Assembly (NCBI RefSeq): GCF_000382385.1
Contig: NZ_KB908319.1
Coordinates: forward strand, 248,001-312,000
Length of the DNA stretch: 64,000 bases
Reading direction: 5' to 3'
Source of the DNA: Segatella maculosa DSM 19339 = JCM 15638
GTDB taxonomy: Bacteria > Bacteroidota > Bacteroidia > Bacteroidales > Bacteroidaceae
Shown piece by piece: positions 26,139-34,281 of the stretch. The notes beneath the pieces are model-generated. The model did not search any database. It was not told the origin of the DNA and saw nothing but the letters and a program-made list of their open reading frames with translations. How positions within the stretch are numbered: the stretch's first letter is position 1; the number at the start of each line of letters is the position of its first letter. Both the position numbers and the translations under genes were made by a program.

Positions 26139-26292
26139 AGATGGGGAGTTTTTTCTGAAAACATCCCTATCTTTTTCCAAAGACATCCCCATCTAATTTC
26201 AAAAACATCCCCCTCTCTTTGCAATTACATCCCCCTCTAATTTCAAAAACATCCCCCTCTCTTTGCAATTACATCCCCCTCTTTTTGCAATC
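26139..26292. repeat. 22-bp phased array, family A
   Basis: Seven in-phase units at 26139, 26161, 26183, 26205, 26227, 26249 and 26271. The first (AGATGGGG) is inverted. The others have the core CATCCCCCTCTAATT or CATCCCCCTCTCTTT with alternating linkers TCAAAAA and GCAATTA. The array starts 70 bp behind the stop codon of pepT. Confidence 0.9.
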
Positions 26293-26361
26293 AGATGGCG
26301 ATGCTGCTGAAATCATCGGGCGACACGGGGTCTAGCACTTCCTCTTTGTTCTATTTGATGA

Positions 26362-27585
26362 TTAATCTTCGAAATTGCCCGTTATCTCACAAATCTTGAT
26401 GATGACAGCCACCGCTTTCTCCATCACTTGAATGGAAACGAACTCGTGAGGACCGTGGAAATTCACGCCGCCGGCAAAGATGTTCGGGCACGGGAGGCCT
26501 TTGAAACTCAGTTGTGCACCGTCAGTTCCGCCACGGATAGGTTCCACTTTCGGGGCCACTCCGTTCTCTTGCATGGCCCGGAGCACGATGTCTATCACGT
26601 GCATGTTGGGGTCAATCTTCTCTTTCATGTTGTAGTATTGGTCGTGAAGCTCGATCCTCACGGTGCCTTCACCATACTTTTCGTTCATCTTCCTGACGCA
26701 TTCTTCCATGAAATCCTTGCGATCCTCGAACATCGAACGGTCATGGTCGCGAATGATATAGCTTAGTTTCGCCTCTTCCGTCCGGCTCTCTATGCCCAGC
26801 AGATGGTAAAAGCCTTGATAACCCTCCGTGGTTTCGGGGATATCGGTCTCGGGTATCATGGCGTTGAATTCGCACGCCAGTCGGTTGGCATTCCGCATCT
26901 TTCCTTTGGCGTAACCGGTGTGGACACTTACACCTTTTATATATACTTTGGCGCCCGCAGCGTTGAAGTTCTCGTATTCCAAGTCGCCCAAGTCGCCTCC
27001 ATCCATAGTGTATGCCCAGTCGCAACCAAACTTTTCGACATCGAAATGATGGGCACCCATGCCGATTTCCTCGTCGGGATTGAAGCCCACGCGAATGTCT
27101 CCGTGCTTTATTTCATCGTGGTCACGCAGGTAACACATGGCTTGCACGATCTCAGCAATGCCCGCTTTGTCGTCTGCTCCCAGCAATGTTGTGCCGTCGG
27201 TGACAATCAGATCCTCGCCGACATGCGCCTTCAGTTCAGGGAATTTCTCGGTTGTCGAGAAGATGCCCGGCGAGAGTTCTATGTCATTTCCGTCGTAGTT
27301 GCGAATAATTCTGGCCTTTACATCCTTGCCACTTGCGTCAGGACTGGTGTCATAATGCGAGATAAAGCCGATCGTTGGCGTCTTCTTCTTGGTGTTGGCT
27401 TTAAGGGTTGCGTAGATATATCCCATGTCGTCCATCTCGACATCGCTGAGCCCCTCGTCTTCAAGTTCTTTCTTCAGATACTTGGCAAAGTCAAGTTGTT
27501 TTGCCGTTGAGGGCACACTGTCGGAATCTTCGCACGATTGTGTGTCGAATTTTGTGTAATTGATAAATCTTTCTGTAAGGTCCAT
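26362..27585 (-). CDS. pepT: Peptidase T (tripeptide aminopeptidase)
   Basis: 407 residues, M20B metallopeptidase. All di-zinc motifs are visible: SHYDTSPD (first metal His/Asp), [11 protein letters not shown] (bridging Asp), [13 protein letters not shown] (general base and metal Glu), [18 protein letters not shown] and the C-terminal [13 protein letters not shown]. It removes the N-terminal residue of tripeptides in the cytoplasm. Length is as expected. It has its own promoter and stands alone. Confidence 0.96.
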   Translation of the reverse strand: MDLTERFINYTKFDTQSCEDSDSVPSTAKQLDFAKYLKKELEDEGLSDVEMDDMGYIYATLKANTKKKTPTIGFISHYDTSPDASGKDVKARIIRNYDGNDIELSPGIFSTTEKFPELKAHVGEDLIVTDGTTLLGADDKAGIAEIVQAMCYLRDHDEIKHGDIRVGFNPDEEIGMGAHHFDVEKFGCDWAYTMDGGDLGDLEYENFNAAGAKVYIKGVSVHTGYAKGKMRNANRLACEFNAMIPETDIPETTEGYQGFYHLLGIESRTEEAKLSYIIRDHDRSMFEDRKDFMEECVRKMNEKYGEGTVRIELHDQYYNMKEKIDPNMHVIDIVLRAMQENGVAPKVEPIRGGTDGAQLSFKGLPCPNIFAGGVNFHGPHEFVSIQVMEKAVAVIIKICEITGNFED

Positions 27586-27646
27586 GCTTCTGTTTCAATA
27601 TTAAATGTGGAACGATTCTGATTATATTTCCACAAGATTTCTATCG

Positions 27647-27677
27647 CAAAGATACGACAAATCGCATAGATTGCAAA
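27647..27677 (-). promoter_or_regulatory. Promoter of pepT
   Basis: Minus strand TTTG (27677-27674), 19 bases, TATCTTTG (27654-27647): consensus. Confidence 0.75.
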
Positions 27678-27695
27678 ATAAATTGGCAAATAACA

Positions 27696-27727
27696 TTTGC
27701 ACAGTCAGTTTTTTATTCGTAACTTTG
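27696..27727 (+). promoter_or_regulatory. Promoter of tRNA-Arg
   Basis: TTTG (27696-27699), 20 bases, TAACTTTG (27720-27727): consensus, ten bases before the tRNA. Confidence 0.75.
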
Positions 27728-27736
27728 CATGCACTT

Positions 27737-27810
27737 GGCTCCGTAGCTTAGCTGAATAGAGCGTCAGATTCCGGTTCTGAAGGTCTTGGGTTTGAATCCC
27801 AACGGAGTCA
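27737..27810 (+). tRNA. tRNA-Arg (anticodon CCG)
   Basis: Complete cloverleaf: acceptor GGCTCCG/CGGAGTC (one G-T), D stem GCTT/GAGC, anticodon stem TCAGA/TCTGA with loop TTCCGGT (anticodon CCG), variable AGGTC, T stem TTGGG/CCCAA with loop TTTGAAT, discriminator A. CCA is not encoded. A T-run follows directly (CTTTTTT). Confidence 0.95.
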
Positions 27811-27952
27811 CTTTTTTAATAAGTAGAGCTGTTATATGATTATTGTTTGGATGCTACCAAAACATATTCAGAAACTTATGGCAATGTCAACTCATGCTTC
27901 AGCCAGTTGCATTGAATGATTTATAGCCCGGAAAATCCACCTTAAATTTTTA

Positions 27953-28894
27953 ATGATGTCGAAGTTAGTCTCTGTTATTGTTCCTGCATACAATGAGGAA
28001 GCATCGTTGCTTCACCTGTATGAGGCGCTGAAAAAGTTAATGGAATCGTTGCCCGACTATGACTGGGAGATTCTTTTCATCAATGATGGAAGCAAAGATA
28101 AGACTTTGTCCATCATCGAAAGCCTGTATGACACGGACAAGCACATAGCTTATGTAGACTTGTCCCGCAATTTCGGTAAGGAGAAAGCAATGCTTGCAGG
28201 CTTCGATTATTGCAAAGGAGACTGTGCCGTCATGATAGATGCAGACCTGCAAGACCCTCCCTATTTGATCAAAGACATGCTGCGATATTGGGAAGAAGGC
28301 TTTGAAGATGTCTATGCCAAGCGTAAAGACAGAGGAAAGGAGCCGTGGCTTCGCAAAAAGCTGTCCATGATGTTTTATAATATGCTGGACCGATCTACCC
28401 GTTTCGAGGTGCTGAAGAATGTCGGAGACTTCAGATTATTGGATAAAAAGTGTATCGAAGCCCTGAAACAATTGCGTGAAAGCGAGCGCTATACAAAGGG
28501 ATTGTTCTGCTGGATAGGCTATAAGAAGAGAGAAATCCTATTTGATCGTAAAGATAGAGCGTATGGTCAAACGCATTGGAGCTTTTGGCAATTGGCAGGA
28601 TTAGCCATAGAAGGGTTCACAAGTTTCACGACAACGCCATTGCGTTTCGCTACCATTATCGGCTGTACGACGGCTTTCTGCGCAATCCTATACCTGATTT
28701 GGACTTTGATTAAGGTTGCCTTCTGGGGCGATCCGGTTGCGGGCTTCCCTACCTTGATAAGCGTTATCCTGTTCTTAGGGGCAGTTCAGTTGATTGCCAT
28801 TGGCATTTTGGGAGAGTATATCGGGCGTATTTTCAATGAGGCAAAGCACCGTCCGACCTATTTGGTTGAGAACTATAAAGCGCGGAGACAATGA
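27953..28894 (+). CDS. GT2 glycosyltransferase, undecaprenyl-phosphate sugar transferase type
   Basis: 313 residues. GT-A domain (about 5-225; SVIVPAYNEEASL, DGSKDKT, DADLQDPP as the metal-binding DxD region), then two membrane helices (about 235-295; FATIIGCTTAFCAILYLIW, VILFLGAVQLIAIGILGEYI). This is the layout of GtrB/ArnC/DpmA-like enzymes that move a sugar from a nucleotide donor onto undecaprenyl phosphate at the inner membrane. The next gene, a multi-membrane GT-C-like protein, overlaps its end by 4 bases and is the probable user of the lipid-linked sugar. Confidence 0.9.
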   Translation: MMSKLVSVIVPAYNEEASLLHLYEALKKLMESLPDYDWEILFINDGSKDKTLSIIESLYDTDKHIAYVDLSRNFGKEKAMLAGFDYCKGDCAVMIDADLQDPPYLIKDMLRYWEEGFEDVYAKRKDRGKEPWLRKKLSMMFYNMLDRSTRFEVLKNVGDFRLLDKKCIEALKQLRESERYTKGLFCWIGYKKREILFDRKDRAYGQTHWSFWQLAGLAIEGFTSFTTTPLRFATIIGCTTAFCAILYLIWTLIKVAFWGDPVAGFPTLISVILFLGAVQLIAIGILGEYIGRIFNEAKHRPTYLVENYKARRQ

Positions 28895-30348
28895 AACACA
28901 AATCAAACCTATGGGTTCTTTTGTATTGTGTGGCCCTTGCATTCACTTGCCTGTCTGTATATGGATACACGACATCACCTTTCTATCATGAGCCGGGAGC
29001 AGGGGATTCTGCCATTTTCCAGTTAATCGGGAAGGAATGGGTAGACGGAAAGCTGCCATATGTAGCCTTATGGGACTTGAAGGGCCCCCTTATTTTCTTT
29101 ATGAATTATCTGGGCTACCTGTTAACGGGCTCTCGTTCGGGGGTGTTTATCGTTGAAATGGTCTCGCTGACCATTACGCTTTACTTTCTTTGGAAGCTGC
29201 TGCGAACAGGCTTTTCGGCTAAATATTCATCGTTGTTGCTGCTGTTCCCGACCTTTAGTTTTGCGGCCAATAACGTAGGCGGCAATTGTGTTGAGGAATA
29301 TCTTCTTCCATTGCTTGCTTTATCCTTTTATCTGTTGTATCAATGGCTTTCCGATCCCGACCAGCAACAAGCGGCAAATCACCCGCCAAAATACGCGTTT
29401 GTCTATGGTCTTGTCTTAGCATTCAGTCTTTTGACAAGGCTGACGAACGCCTTAGGCATCTGTGCCGCGGTGGCCGTTATTGCCTTTTGGCTGATGATAA
29501 AAGGCCGTTTCAAGAATCTGTTCTCCAACCTTTTGTATTTCATTTTGGGCTTTGCCGTCTTGTTTATCCCCTTTGCTTCTTATTTTGCTTTCCATCATGC
29601 ATTTGACGAAATGTGGTATGGAACGTTCCTATATAACTTGGACTATGCCGCAGCATCGTCCTCCGAGCTGCATTCCTTGCCTGCAATTCTCAAGGCATTG
29701 ATACATTTTGCCGACACATGGTTACTGTTGTTTGTGTCCATTCTCGTTTTAATTGCAAACCCCCGCAGGCGTTTCGCCGGTCTTATCTGGCTCTTCGTCT
29801 CTCTGTTTTCCATTGTCTGGCTGTTGCGAGGTAACGGATATCCGCATTATGGTCTCATCTCCTTGCCTTGCATCTGCATTGCTTTCTTGGAAGTGAAGCT
29901 GATGGTCGAGAACGCGTCTTCACGTGCTTTTCGTGGTTTCGTTATATCGTTGTCGGCCTTGTACGGCCTTGTCACAATGGTTTACTGCGCACGTTCCTAC
30001 CTTGTATTCATGTCGTTGTATGATGAAAACACAGAGTTGGCGCGCTATAGAACGCTCTTGGGCGACCTTCCTGCTGATTATCGCCGGTCATTCATTGCAT
30101 ACAATTGCAATCCCGACCTATATCTTTACGAAAACATTGTTCCTTGTTATCGTTTCTTCGTGTTTCAGGACTTTGAGTGCCATGGAAGCAACTCCCTAAA
30201 AGCCAAGATGCGGGAGGAATTCAGCGGCAATGCCAAATGGATACTCGTAAAAGGACATGCAAGAGAGATAGCCCCCATACTTGAAACCCGCTATACGGTG
30301 TTCAAAAACGATGCTTCCTGCGACCTGCGGCTTTATAAACTGAAGTGA
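28891..30348 (+). CDS. GT-C-type membrane glycosyltransferase
   Basis: 485 residues with about ten membrane helices. The first loop (YHEPGAGDSAIFQLIGKEWV, LWDLKGPLIFF) contains the acidic and aromatic residues expected of GT-C/ArnT/PMT-2-like enzymes, which use polyprenyl-phosphate sugars as donors. The C-terminal 100 residues are soluble (FVFQDFECHGSNS). Start ATG overlaps the stop of the GT2 gene (ATGA), so the two form a couple that makes and uses a lipid-linked sugar. Acceptor unknown (lipid A, O-antigen or glycoprotein). Confidence 0.8.
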   Translation: MKHKSNLWVLLYCVALAFTCLSVYGYTTSPFYHEPGAGDSAIFQLIGKEWVDGKLPYVALWDLKGPLIFFMNYLGYLLTGSRSGVFIVEMVSLTITLYFLWKLLRTGFSAKYSSLLLLFPTFSFAANNVGGNCVEEYLLPLLALSFYLLYQWLSDPDQQQAANHPPKYAFVYGLVLAFSLLTRLTNALGICAAVAVIAFWLMIKGRFKNLFSNLLYFILGFAVLFIPFASYFAFHHAFDEMWYGTFLYNLDYAAASSSELHSLPAILKALIHFADTWLLLFVSILVLIANPRRRFAGLIWLFVSLFSIVWLLRGNGYPHYGLISLPCICIAFLEVKLMVENASSRAFRGFVISLSALYGLVTMVYCARSYLVFMSLYDENTELARYRTLLGDLPADYRRSFIAYNCNPDLYLYENIVPCYRFFVFQDFECHGSNSLKAKMREEFSGNAKWILVKGHAREIAPILETRYTVFKNDASCDLRLYKLK

Positions 30349-30401
30349 CATATCCGCTTTGTGGCGGTTCCGGTTCAACAAGGTTGCTGCCGAGACAAAA
30401 A

Positions 30402-30451
30402 GAACGGGCCTTTTGTTTCAGCCCTATTGCGCGGCTCACAAAGCCCCGTTC
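30402..30451. other. Long imperfect stem-loop
   Basis: GAACGGG and CCCGTTC bound a 50-base foldback whose inner arms (CTTTTGT/ACAAAG and AGCCC/GGCT) also pair. No T-tract follows. Could be a structured RNA or a remnant palindromic element. Confidence 0.4.
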
Positions 30452-30671
30452 AACCTGCATATAACATGATTATTCTTTGATATTCTTAGCTATTCTCTGA
30501 TAAACCGCCTGCAATTAGGCGGTAAAAGCACAAGGAGAGGCTCCAGCCCGCAGGCAGATTATAGAAAAACATCGTAGAATCACTGAAAACATCAATATAT
30601 TTCAGCCGGTAAACAGACGGTATTCGAAATGCAAGATGATATATCTTTTTGTCAATTTCTTTCAGCTTCGG

Positions 30672-30703
30672 TTTGCATTCGCCTGCAAAAAACAGTATAT
30701 TTG
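30672..30703 (+). promoter_or_regulatory. Orphan consensus promoter
   Basis: TTTG (30672-30675), 20 bases, TATATTTG (30696-30703), a perfect match to the Bacteroidota consensus. It leads straight into the hairpin at 30709-30738, and no gene follows on this strand for about 6.6 kb. Confidence 0.65.
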
Positions 30704-30708
30704 TATGA

Positions 30709-30738
30709 GGGAAAGCCTTTCGCGGCTTTCCCTTTTTT
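30709..30738 (+). terminator. Terminator starting at the predicted +1 of the orphan promoter
   Basis: GGGAAAGCC, loop TTTCGC, GGCTTTCCC, then TTTTTT. A transcript from the upstream promoter would consist of little more than this hairpin. Confidence 0.8.
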
Positions 30739-30762
30739 CATGCTTTCATGCAAACAAGGAGA

Positions 30763-30872
30763 CAATATGGGCCAAAATGCAGACCAAAAGCAGTGCTATA
30801 AGCCTTCAATATGCCCCATTTCACCGTGCGAAATGCGTCATATTGGAGGACAATTTGCCCCAAATTGCACGA
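30763..30872. repeat. 22-bp phased array, family 1, five units
   Basis: Units start at 30763, 30785, 30807, 30829 and 30851. Cores include AATATGCCCCATTTC, GAAATGCGTCATATT and AATTTGCCCCAAATT; linkers include ACCGTGC and GGAGGAC. The second unit is strongly diverged. Confidence 0.75.
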
Positions 30873-31008
30873 TGAACTAAGGCAAATCGTAGGACGAGGC
30901 AACCAAGAATGTAAAGATAGTTGAGTGTTTCTGTAAAAAATGTTAACCGTTTCTTTATGGTCTTCTTGCTCGCTTTTCTGCAAAGAGAGGCCGGGGTTGC
31001 AGCCTTGT

Positions 31009-31329
31009 CTACTTCTTTTTCTTGGGCTTCGGCTCCGGTAATTCACGGCAAGAAGCCTTGATAAGGACCGTAAGATAGTCACGATCGTCCACTTCGGCGA
31101 TATAGAAATAGGGCTTGGCTCCCGGATATGGCGGTCTGAGGTCTTCCGTTTTGAGTAGCTTCCTACCTGCTTCTGTGGGTTTCAAAAACAGCAAATCGTC
31201 ACATATTAACGCGAAGATTTTATCGCAACAATATAGGCAATAGCCACCAAACATCTTGCGAAAAGTGATGTCACCTGCGCCGGAACACTGGTCAACAACA
31301 TAGGTTACGAAATCTGAATTACATGCCAT
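31009..31329 (-). CDS. TfoX/Sxy N-terminal-domain protein
   Basis: 106 residues: the TfoX N-terminal fold (about 5-95; ITFRKMFGGYCLYCCDKIFA, PPYPGAKPYFYIAEVDD) and a lysine-rich tail (PKPKKKK). In gammaproteobacteria the two-domain TfoX/Sxy activates competence genes; stand-alone N-terminal domains are common elsewhere and their role is unknown. It precedes plsC on the same strand by position only (it lies downstream of plsC, 188 bp away). Confidence 0.85.
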   Translation of the reverse strand: MACNSDFVTYVVDQCSGAGDITFRKMFGGYCLYCCDKIFALICDDLLFLKPTEAGRKLLKTEDLRPPYPGAKPYFYIAEVDDRDYLTVLIKASCRELPEPKPKKKK

Positions 31330-31412
31330 TACTTGGTGGTTTAAGTTGAAATGTTATTTTGTTTGACGGGTATTGCATGAAAGAAACAAGACGCTTGTTT
31401 TCCCTTTTGAGC

Positions 31413-31434
31413 AGACACACAAGCCGTGTGTCCC
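31413..31434. repeat. Single REP-like palindrome
   Basis: AGACACACA..GCCGTGTGTCCCTACAT, a diverged copy of the GGACGCACG family, between tfoX-like and plsC genes. Confidence 0.6.
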
Positions 31435-31516
31435 TACATTGGCGTGCAAATACAAGTCCATTCTCCCCTCTCTTGGGAGGGATTGGGGGTGAGGGTTAGG
31501 TGGTTGAGGGTGAGCC

Positions 31517-32275
31517 TCACTGATCCGGGTTCGCAACAAAGCCTTGATAAGCCGGTTCAAGTCCGTCCATGACGGCCTGATAGCTGCGTTCCAACTGGTT
31601 TTTAATGTTCTCCGGGCCCTGTCCAATGGGCATGATAGGCTCGTGAATGGTGAGCTTCAAGGGGTGCCAAAAGACCCAATAGAGGTCCTTGGTGCGTGGT
31701 TTTACGTTGAAACTTCCATTGATGGTCAACGGAACGACGGGCAGTTGGAGGTCGTCGGCCAGCATGAATGCACCGCGACGGAACACGCCCATATGTCCCG
31801 TAAACGTGCGGGCACCTTCGGGAAACACCACGAGTGACATGCCTTCTTGCAGGATATGACGTGCTTCATCATAGGTGGCACGTATCTTAGATGGCCCACT
31901 TTTGTCCACAAAAATATGGTGGGCGTATTGGCAAGCCACGCCTACAAGAGGTATTTTCCGCAGCCCTTTCTTCATCATCCACTTGAAATTGCGACCCAAG
32001 AAGCCGTAAATAAGGAAGATATCAAAGGCACCTTGGTGGTTGGCCACAAAGACATAAGACTGCCGGGGCACCAAATGTTCGCGCCCATCGACGCTTACCG
32101 GCAGCAGCAAAAGGCGTATCCAAAGCCACGCCCAGCACTTTCCGGGATAGTAACCCCAGAAATGTCCGTTGCCAATCATGCAGCCAATGACGGTGACAAG
32201 CGATGTAATCATGCTCGCCAACAGCAGGATTGGCAGGCAGATAACGAGTTGATAGAGTCGGTAAAGATACTTCAT
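31517..32275 (-). CDS. plsC: 1-acyl-sn-glycerol-3-phosphate acyltransferase
   Basis: 252 residues from the chosen start MKYLYRL. Two N-terminal membrane helices, then the acyltransferase motifs NHQGAFD (HX4D), VFPEGART and the substrate-binding block. It acylates lysophosphatidic acid to phosphatidic acid at the inner membrane. I start at 32275, 15 bases behind the phosphoesterase stop; the frame continues further upstream without protein-like sequence. Last gene of a five-gene minus-strand run. Confidence 0.9.
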   Translation of the reverse strand: MKYLYRLYQLVICLPILLLASMITSLVTVIGCMIGNGHFWGYYPGKCWAWLWIRLLLLPVSVDGREHLVPRQSYVFVANHQGAFDIFLIYGFLGRNFKWMMKKGLRKIPLVGVACQYAHHIFVDKSGPSKIRATYDEARHILQEGMSLVVFPEGARTFTGHMGVFRRGAFMLADDLQLPVVPLTINGSFNVKPRTKDLYWVFWHPLKLTIHEPIMPIGQGPENIKNQLERSYQAVMDGLEPAYQGFVANPDQ

Positions 32276-32289
32276 AGGCCGTGAATGCT

Positions 32290-33465
32290 TTATTTTTTCG
32301 TTCGCAAGGTGATGACGGCAATCTCGGGTTCTACGCCAATTCGAATCGGAGCAAGGCCGCCGATGCCACACGTGACATAGAGGAAACGCCCGTCTTTCTC
32401 GTCAAGTCCGTAGTCATCATGATAGCTTATCATCGTCGGACGCAGCCCGAAAAGGTTGATTTGTCCGCCATGTGTGTGACCGCAAAGCGTCAGTTGGGCA
32501 TGGCTTTTCGGCAAGATGCGGCTCTCCCAAGACTTGGGATCATGTTGCAACAAGACCACAAATGCCTTCCGATCTACGCCTTTCAAAGTCTTTGAAAGGT
32601 CAGAATAGTCAGGAAAATGGCCAACTCCGCAGTTTTCCTCACCAGCAATGACAATCGAATCGCGCTTGTCCTTGCTGTAAAAAACAGCGTGCTCGTTGAG
32701 CAAAAGCCGCCATCCCATTCGGCGTTCCAACGTTTTTATGCCTTCTTCACACGCCTTTTTTGCCACGCTATCTCCATAGAAATACTGGCTATAGTCATGG
32801 TTTCCAAGGACACTATACATGGGAACTCCCTGCTTGGAAAGGCGGGAAAGCAGTGCCATATTGGGCAGAAGTTCGGCGGGTTGTGTGTTCTGTAGGTCGC
32901 CAACAAAGCAAATCATGTCGGGCCGTTGTGCCAAGATTGTATCGATATCTCGCTGTAAAAGGTGCTCCCAACCATTATTAAAGGTGCCCACATGTGCGTC
33001 GCTGAAGAGCACGATGCGCAGTCCATCAAAGGCTTCGGGCAGGTCTTTGAAAGCCAATTCTATTCGGGTGACGCGCAATTTCTGCGGACCTATGAGCACA
33101 CCATAGACCATCGTGAGACCGCAGATGATGCCTAATACAAGCCCAAAAAGGTTCCATCGCCTGCCATTGCGCCGAGAACACCGGCAAAGTCGGCCGAATA
33201 AGGAGATGATGGCAAAGACTGTCTTGGGCACAACGACGATGCCAAGGAGGATAAGAAAGGCCTTTATCCAGCGGATATCATCTGGAACGAACTTTCCACA
33301 ACATGCCAATGCCAAGCAAAACAGTAGCATCAATGCGCCCGGAAGCCACCAAAAGAGTCGTTTAACGGGCGTATAACGCGGATAATTTCGTAGAAAGTAC
33401 CGCTCGATATAGAAGTCGCTCAGCACAATCATCGGTATCAAAAGAAAGATAATTCTTGCTATCAT
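32290..33465 (-). CDS. Membrane-anchored metallophosphoesterase (YkuE/YaeI-like)
   Basis: 391 residues. Four N-terminal membrane helices (to about 130), then a calcineurin-like phosphoesterase domain with all metal motifs: SDAHVG, FVGDLQN, VLGNHDY and CGHTHGGQINL. Relatives act on lipid or nucleotide phosphates near the membrane; the substrate is not clear. It is 15 bases from plsC and 15 from the metH-activation gene, so it is part of one operon and phospholipid-related work is plausible. Confidence 0.9.
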   Translation of the reverse strand: MIARIIFLLIPMIVLSDFYIERYFLRNYPRYTPVKRLFWWLPGALMLLFCLALACCGKFVPDDIRWIKAFLILLGIVVVPKTVFAIISLFGRLCRCSRRNGRRWNLFGLVLGIICGLTMVYGVLIGPQKLRVTRIELAFKDLPEAFDGLRIVLFSDAHVGTFNNGWEHLLQRDIDTILAQRPDMICFVGDLQNTQPAELLPNMALLSRLSKQGVPMYSVLGNHDYSQYFYGDSVAKKACEEGIKTLERRMGWRLLLNEHAVFYSKDKRDSIVIAGEENCGVGHFPDYSDLSKTLKGVDRKAFVVLLQHDPKSWESRILPKSHAQLTLCGHTHGGQINLFGLRPTMISYHDDYGLDEKDGRFLYVTCGIGGLAPIRIGVEPEIAVITLRTKK

Positions 33466-33479
33466 CGTTTATTTTGGTT

Positions 33480-34277
33480 TTAAACGCCCTTGAGGAACCG
33501 CCGTATCAGTTCGACAGGCAGTCCGCGTCGGCGGGCATAGTCATTGATTTGGTCGGCCCCGATGCGCCCTAATTCAAAATAACGGCTGCCGGGATGGGCC
33601 AGCATCAGGCCGCTTACACTGGCATGGGGCGTCATCATTCCACTCTCGGTGAGGCGTATTCCGATGCCTTTCATATCGATCAACTCATTTAAAATGAAGT
33701 TGATACTCGTGTCAGGCAGGGAAGGATAGCCCACAGCAGGACGTATTCCTTGATATTGTTCGTTATGCGTTTGCTCCATTGTCAGGCGCTCATTGGGAGC
33801 GTATCCCCAGTAGTTTCGCCTCACTTCTTCATGCATTTTCTCGGCAGTTCCCTCTGCCAAGCGGTCGGCAAGCACCTGTGACAGCATGCGTTGATAGTCA
33901 TCATGCAGATAAGCTTTCTGCAATTCGGCATCCACCGACGTGGCAAATACGCCCACTTTATCCTTACCTTTACCAACAGGACGTATGAAATCGGCCAAAC
34001 AGAGATTGGGGTATCCGGGCTTCTTTGGCTTCTGTTGGCGCAACATCGGCAGGCGTTTATCACCCAAGATGAGGTCATCTCCATCGCTGTTTGCATCAAA
34101 CAGCCCAAAAACAGCATGTGTATGATAACATCCTTCCCAAGTGTGTAACATCTCTTCTGCATCTTTCCGCAACTGCAACTTTGCCGTTTCGGACTTCCCG
34201 TTCATGCTCCAAGCGTGGTAAAAATAGAGCCAATTGATATAGGGAACGATGTCTTGAATATCGTAATGCAGTATCAT
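33480..34277 (-). CDS. Stand-alone methionine synthase activation domain protein
   Basis: 265 residues matching only the C-terminal activation domain of cobalamin-dependent methionine synthase (MetH): RPAVGYPSLPDTS, LTESGMMTPHASVSGLMLAH, HPGSRYFELGRIGADQ. In MetH this domain binds S-adenosylmethionine and allows reductive methylation of oxidised cob(II)alamin. Homocysteine, folate and B12 domains are absent, so the partner is presumably a truncated MetH elsewhere in the genome. Four bases separate it from pyrC. Confidence 0.88.
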   Translation of the reverse strand: MILHYDIQDIVPYINWLYFYHAWSMNGKSETAKLQLRKDAEEMLHTWEGCYHTHAVFGLFDANSDGDDLILGDKRLPMLRQQKPKKPGYPNLCLADFIRPVGKGKDKVGVFATSVDAELQKAYLHDDYQRMLSQVLADRLAEGTAEKMHEEVRRNYWGYAPNERLTMEQTHNEQYQGIRPAVGYPSLPDTSINFILNELIDMKGIGIRLTESGMMTPHASVSGLMLAHPGSRYFELGRIGADQINDYARRRGLPVELIRRFLKGV

Positions 34278-34281
34278 TCTT

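Noticed and set aside
27737..30348. tRNA-Arg as integration site of a genomic island
   Set aside because: No integrase and no repeat of the tRNA 3' end was seen downstream; the following genes look resident.
30629..30880. 83-codon frame across the orphan promoter and array
   Set aside because: It spans a terminator hairpin and repeat units, with no protein-like composition.
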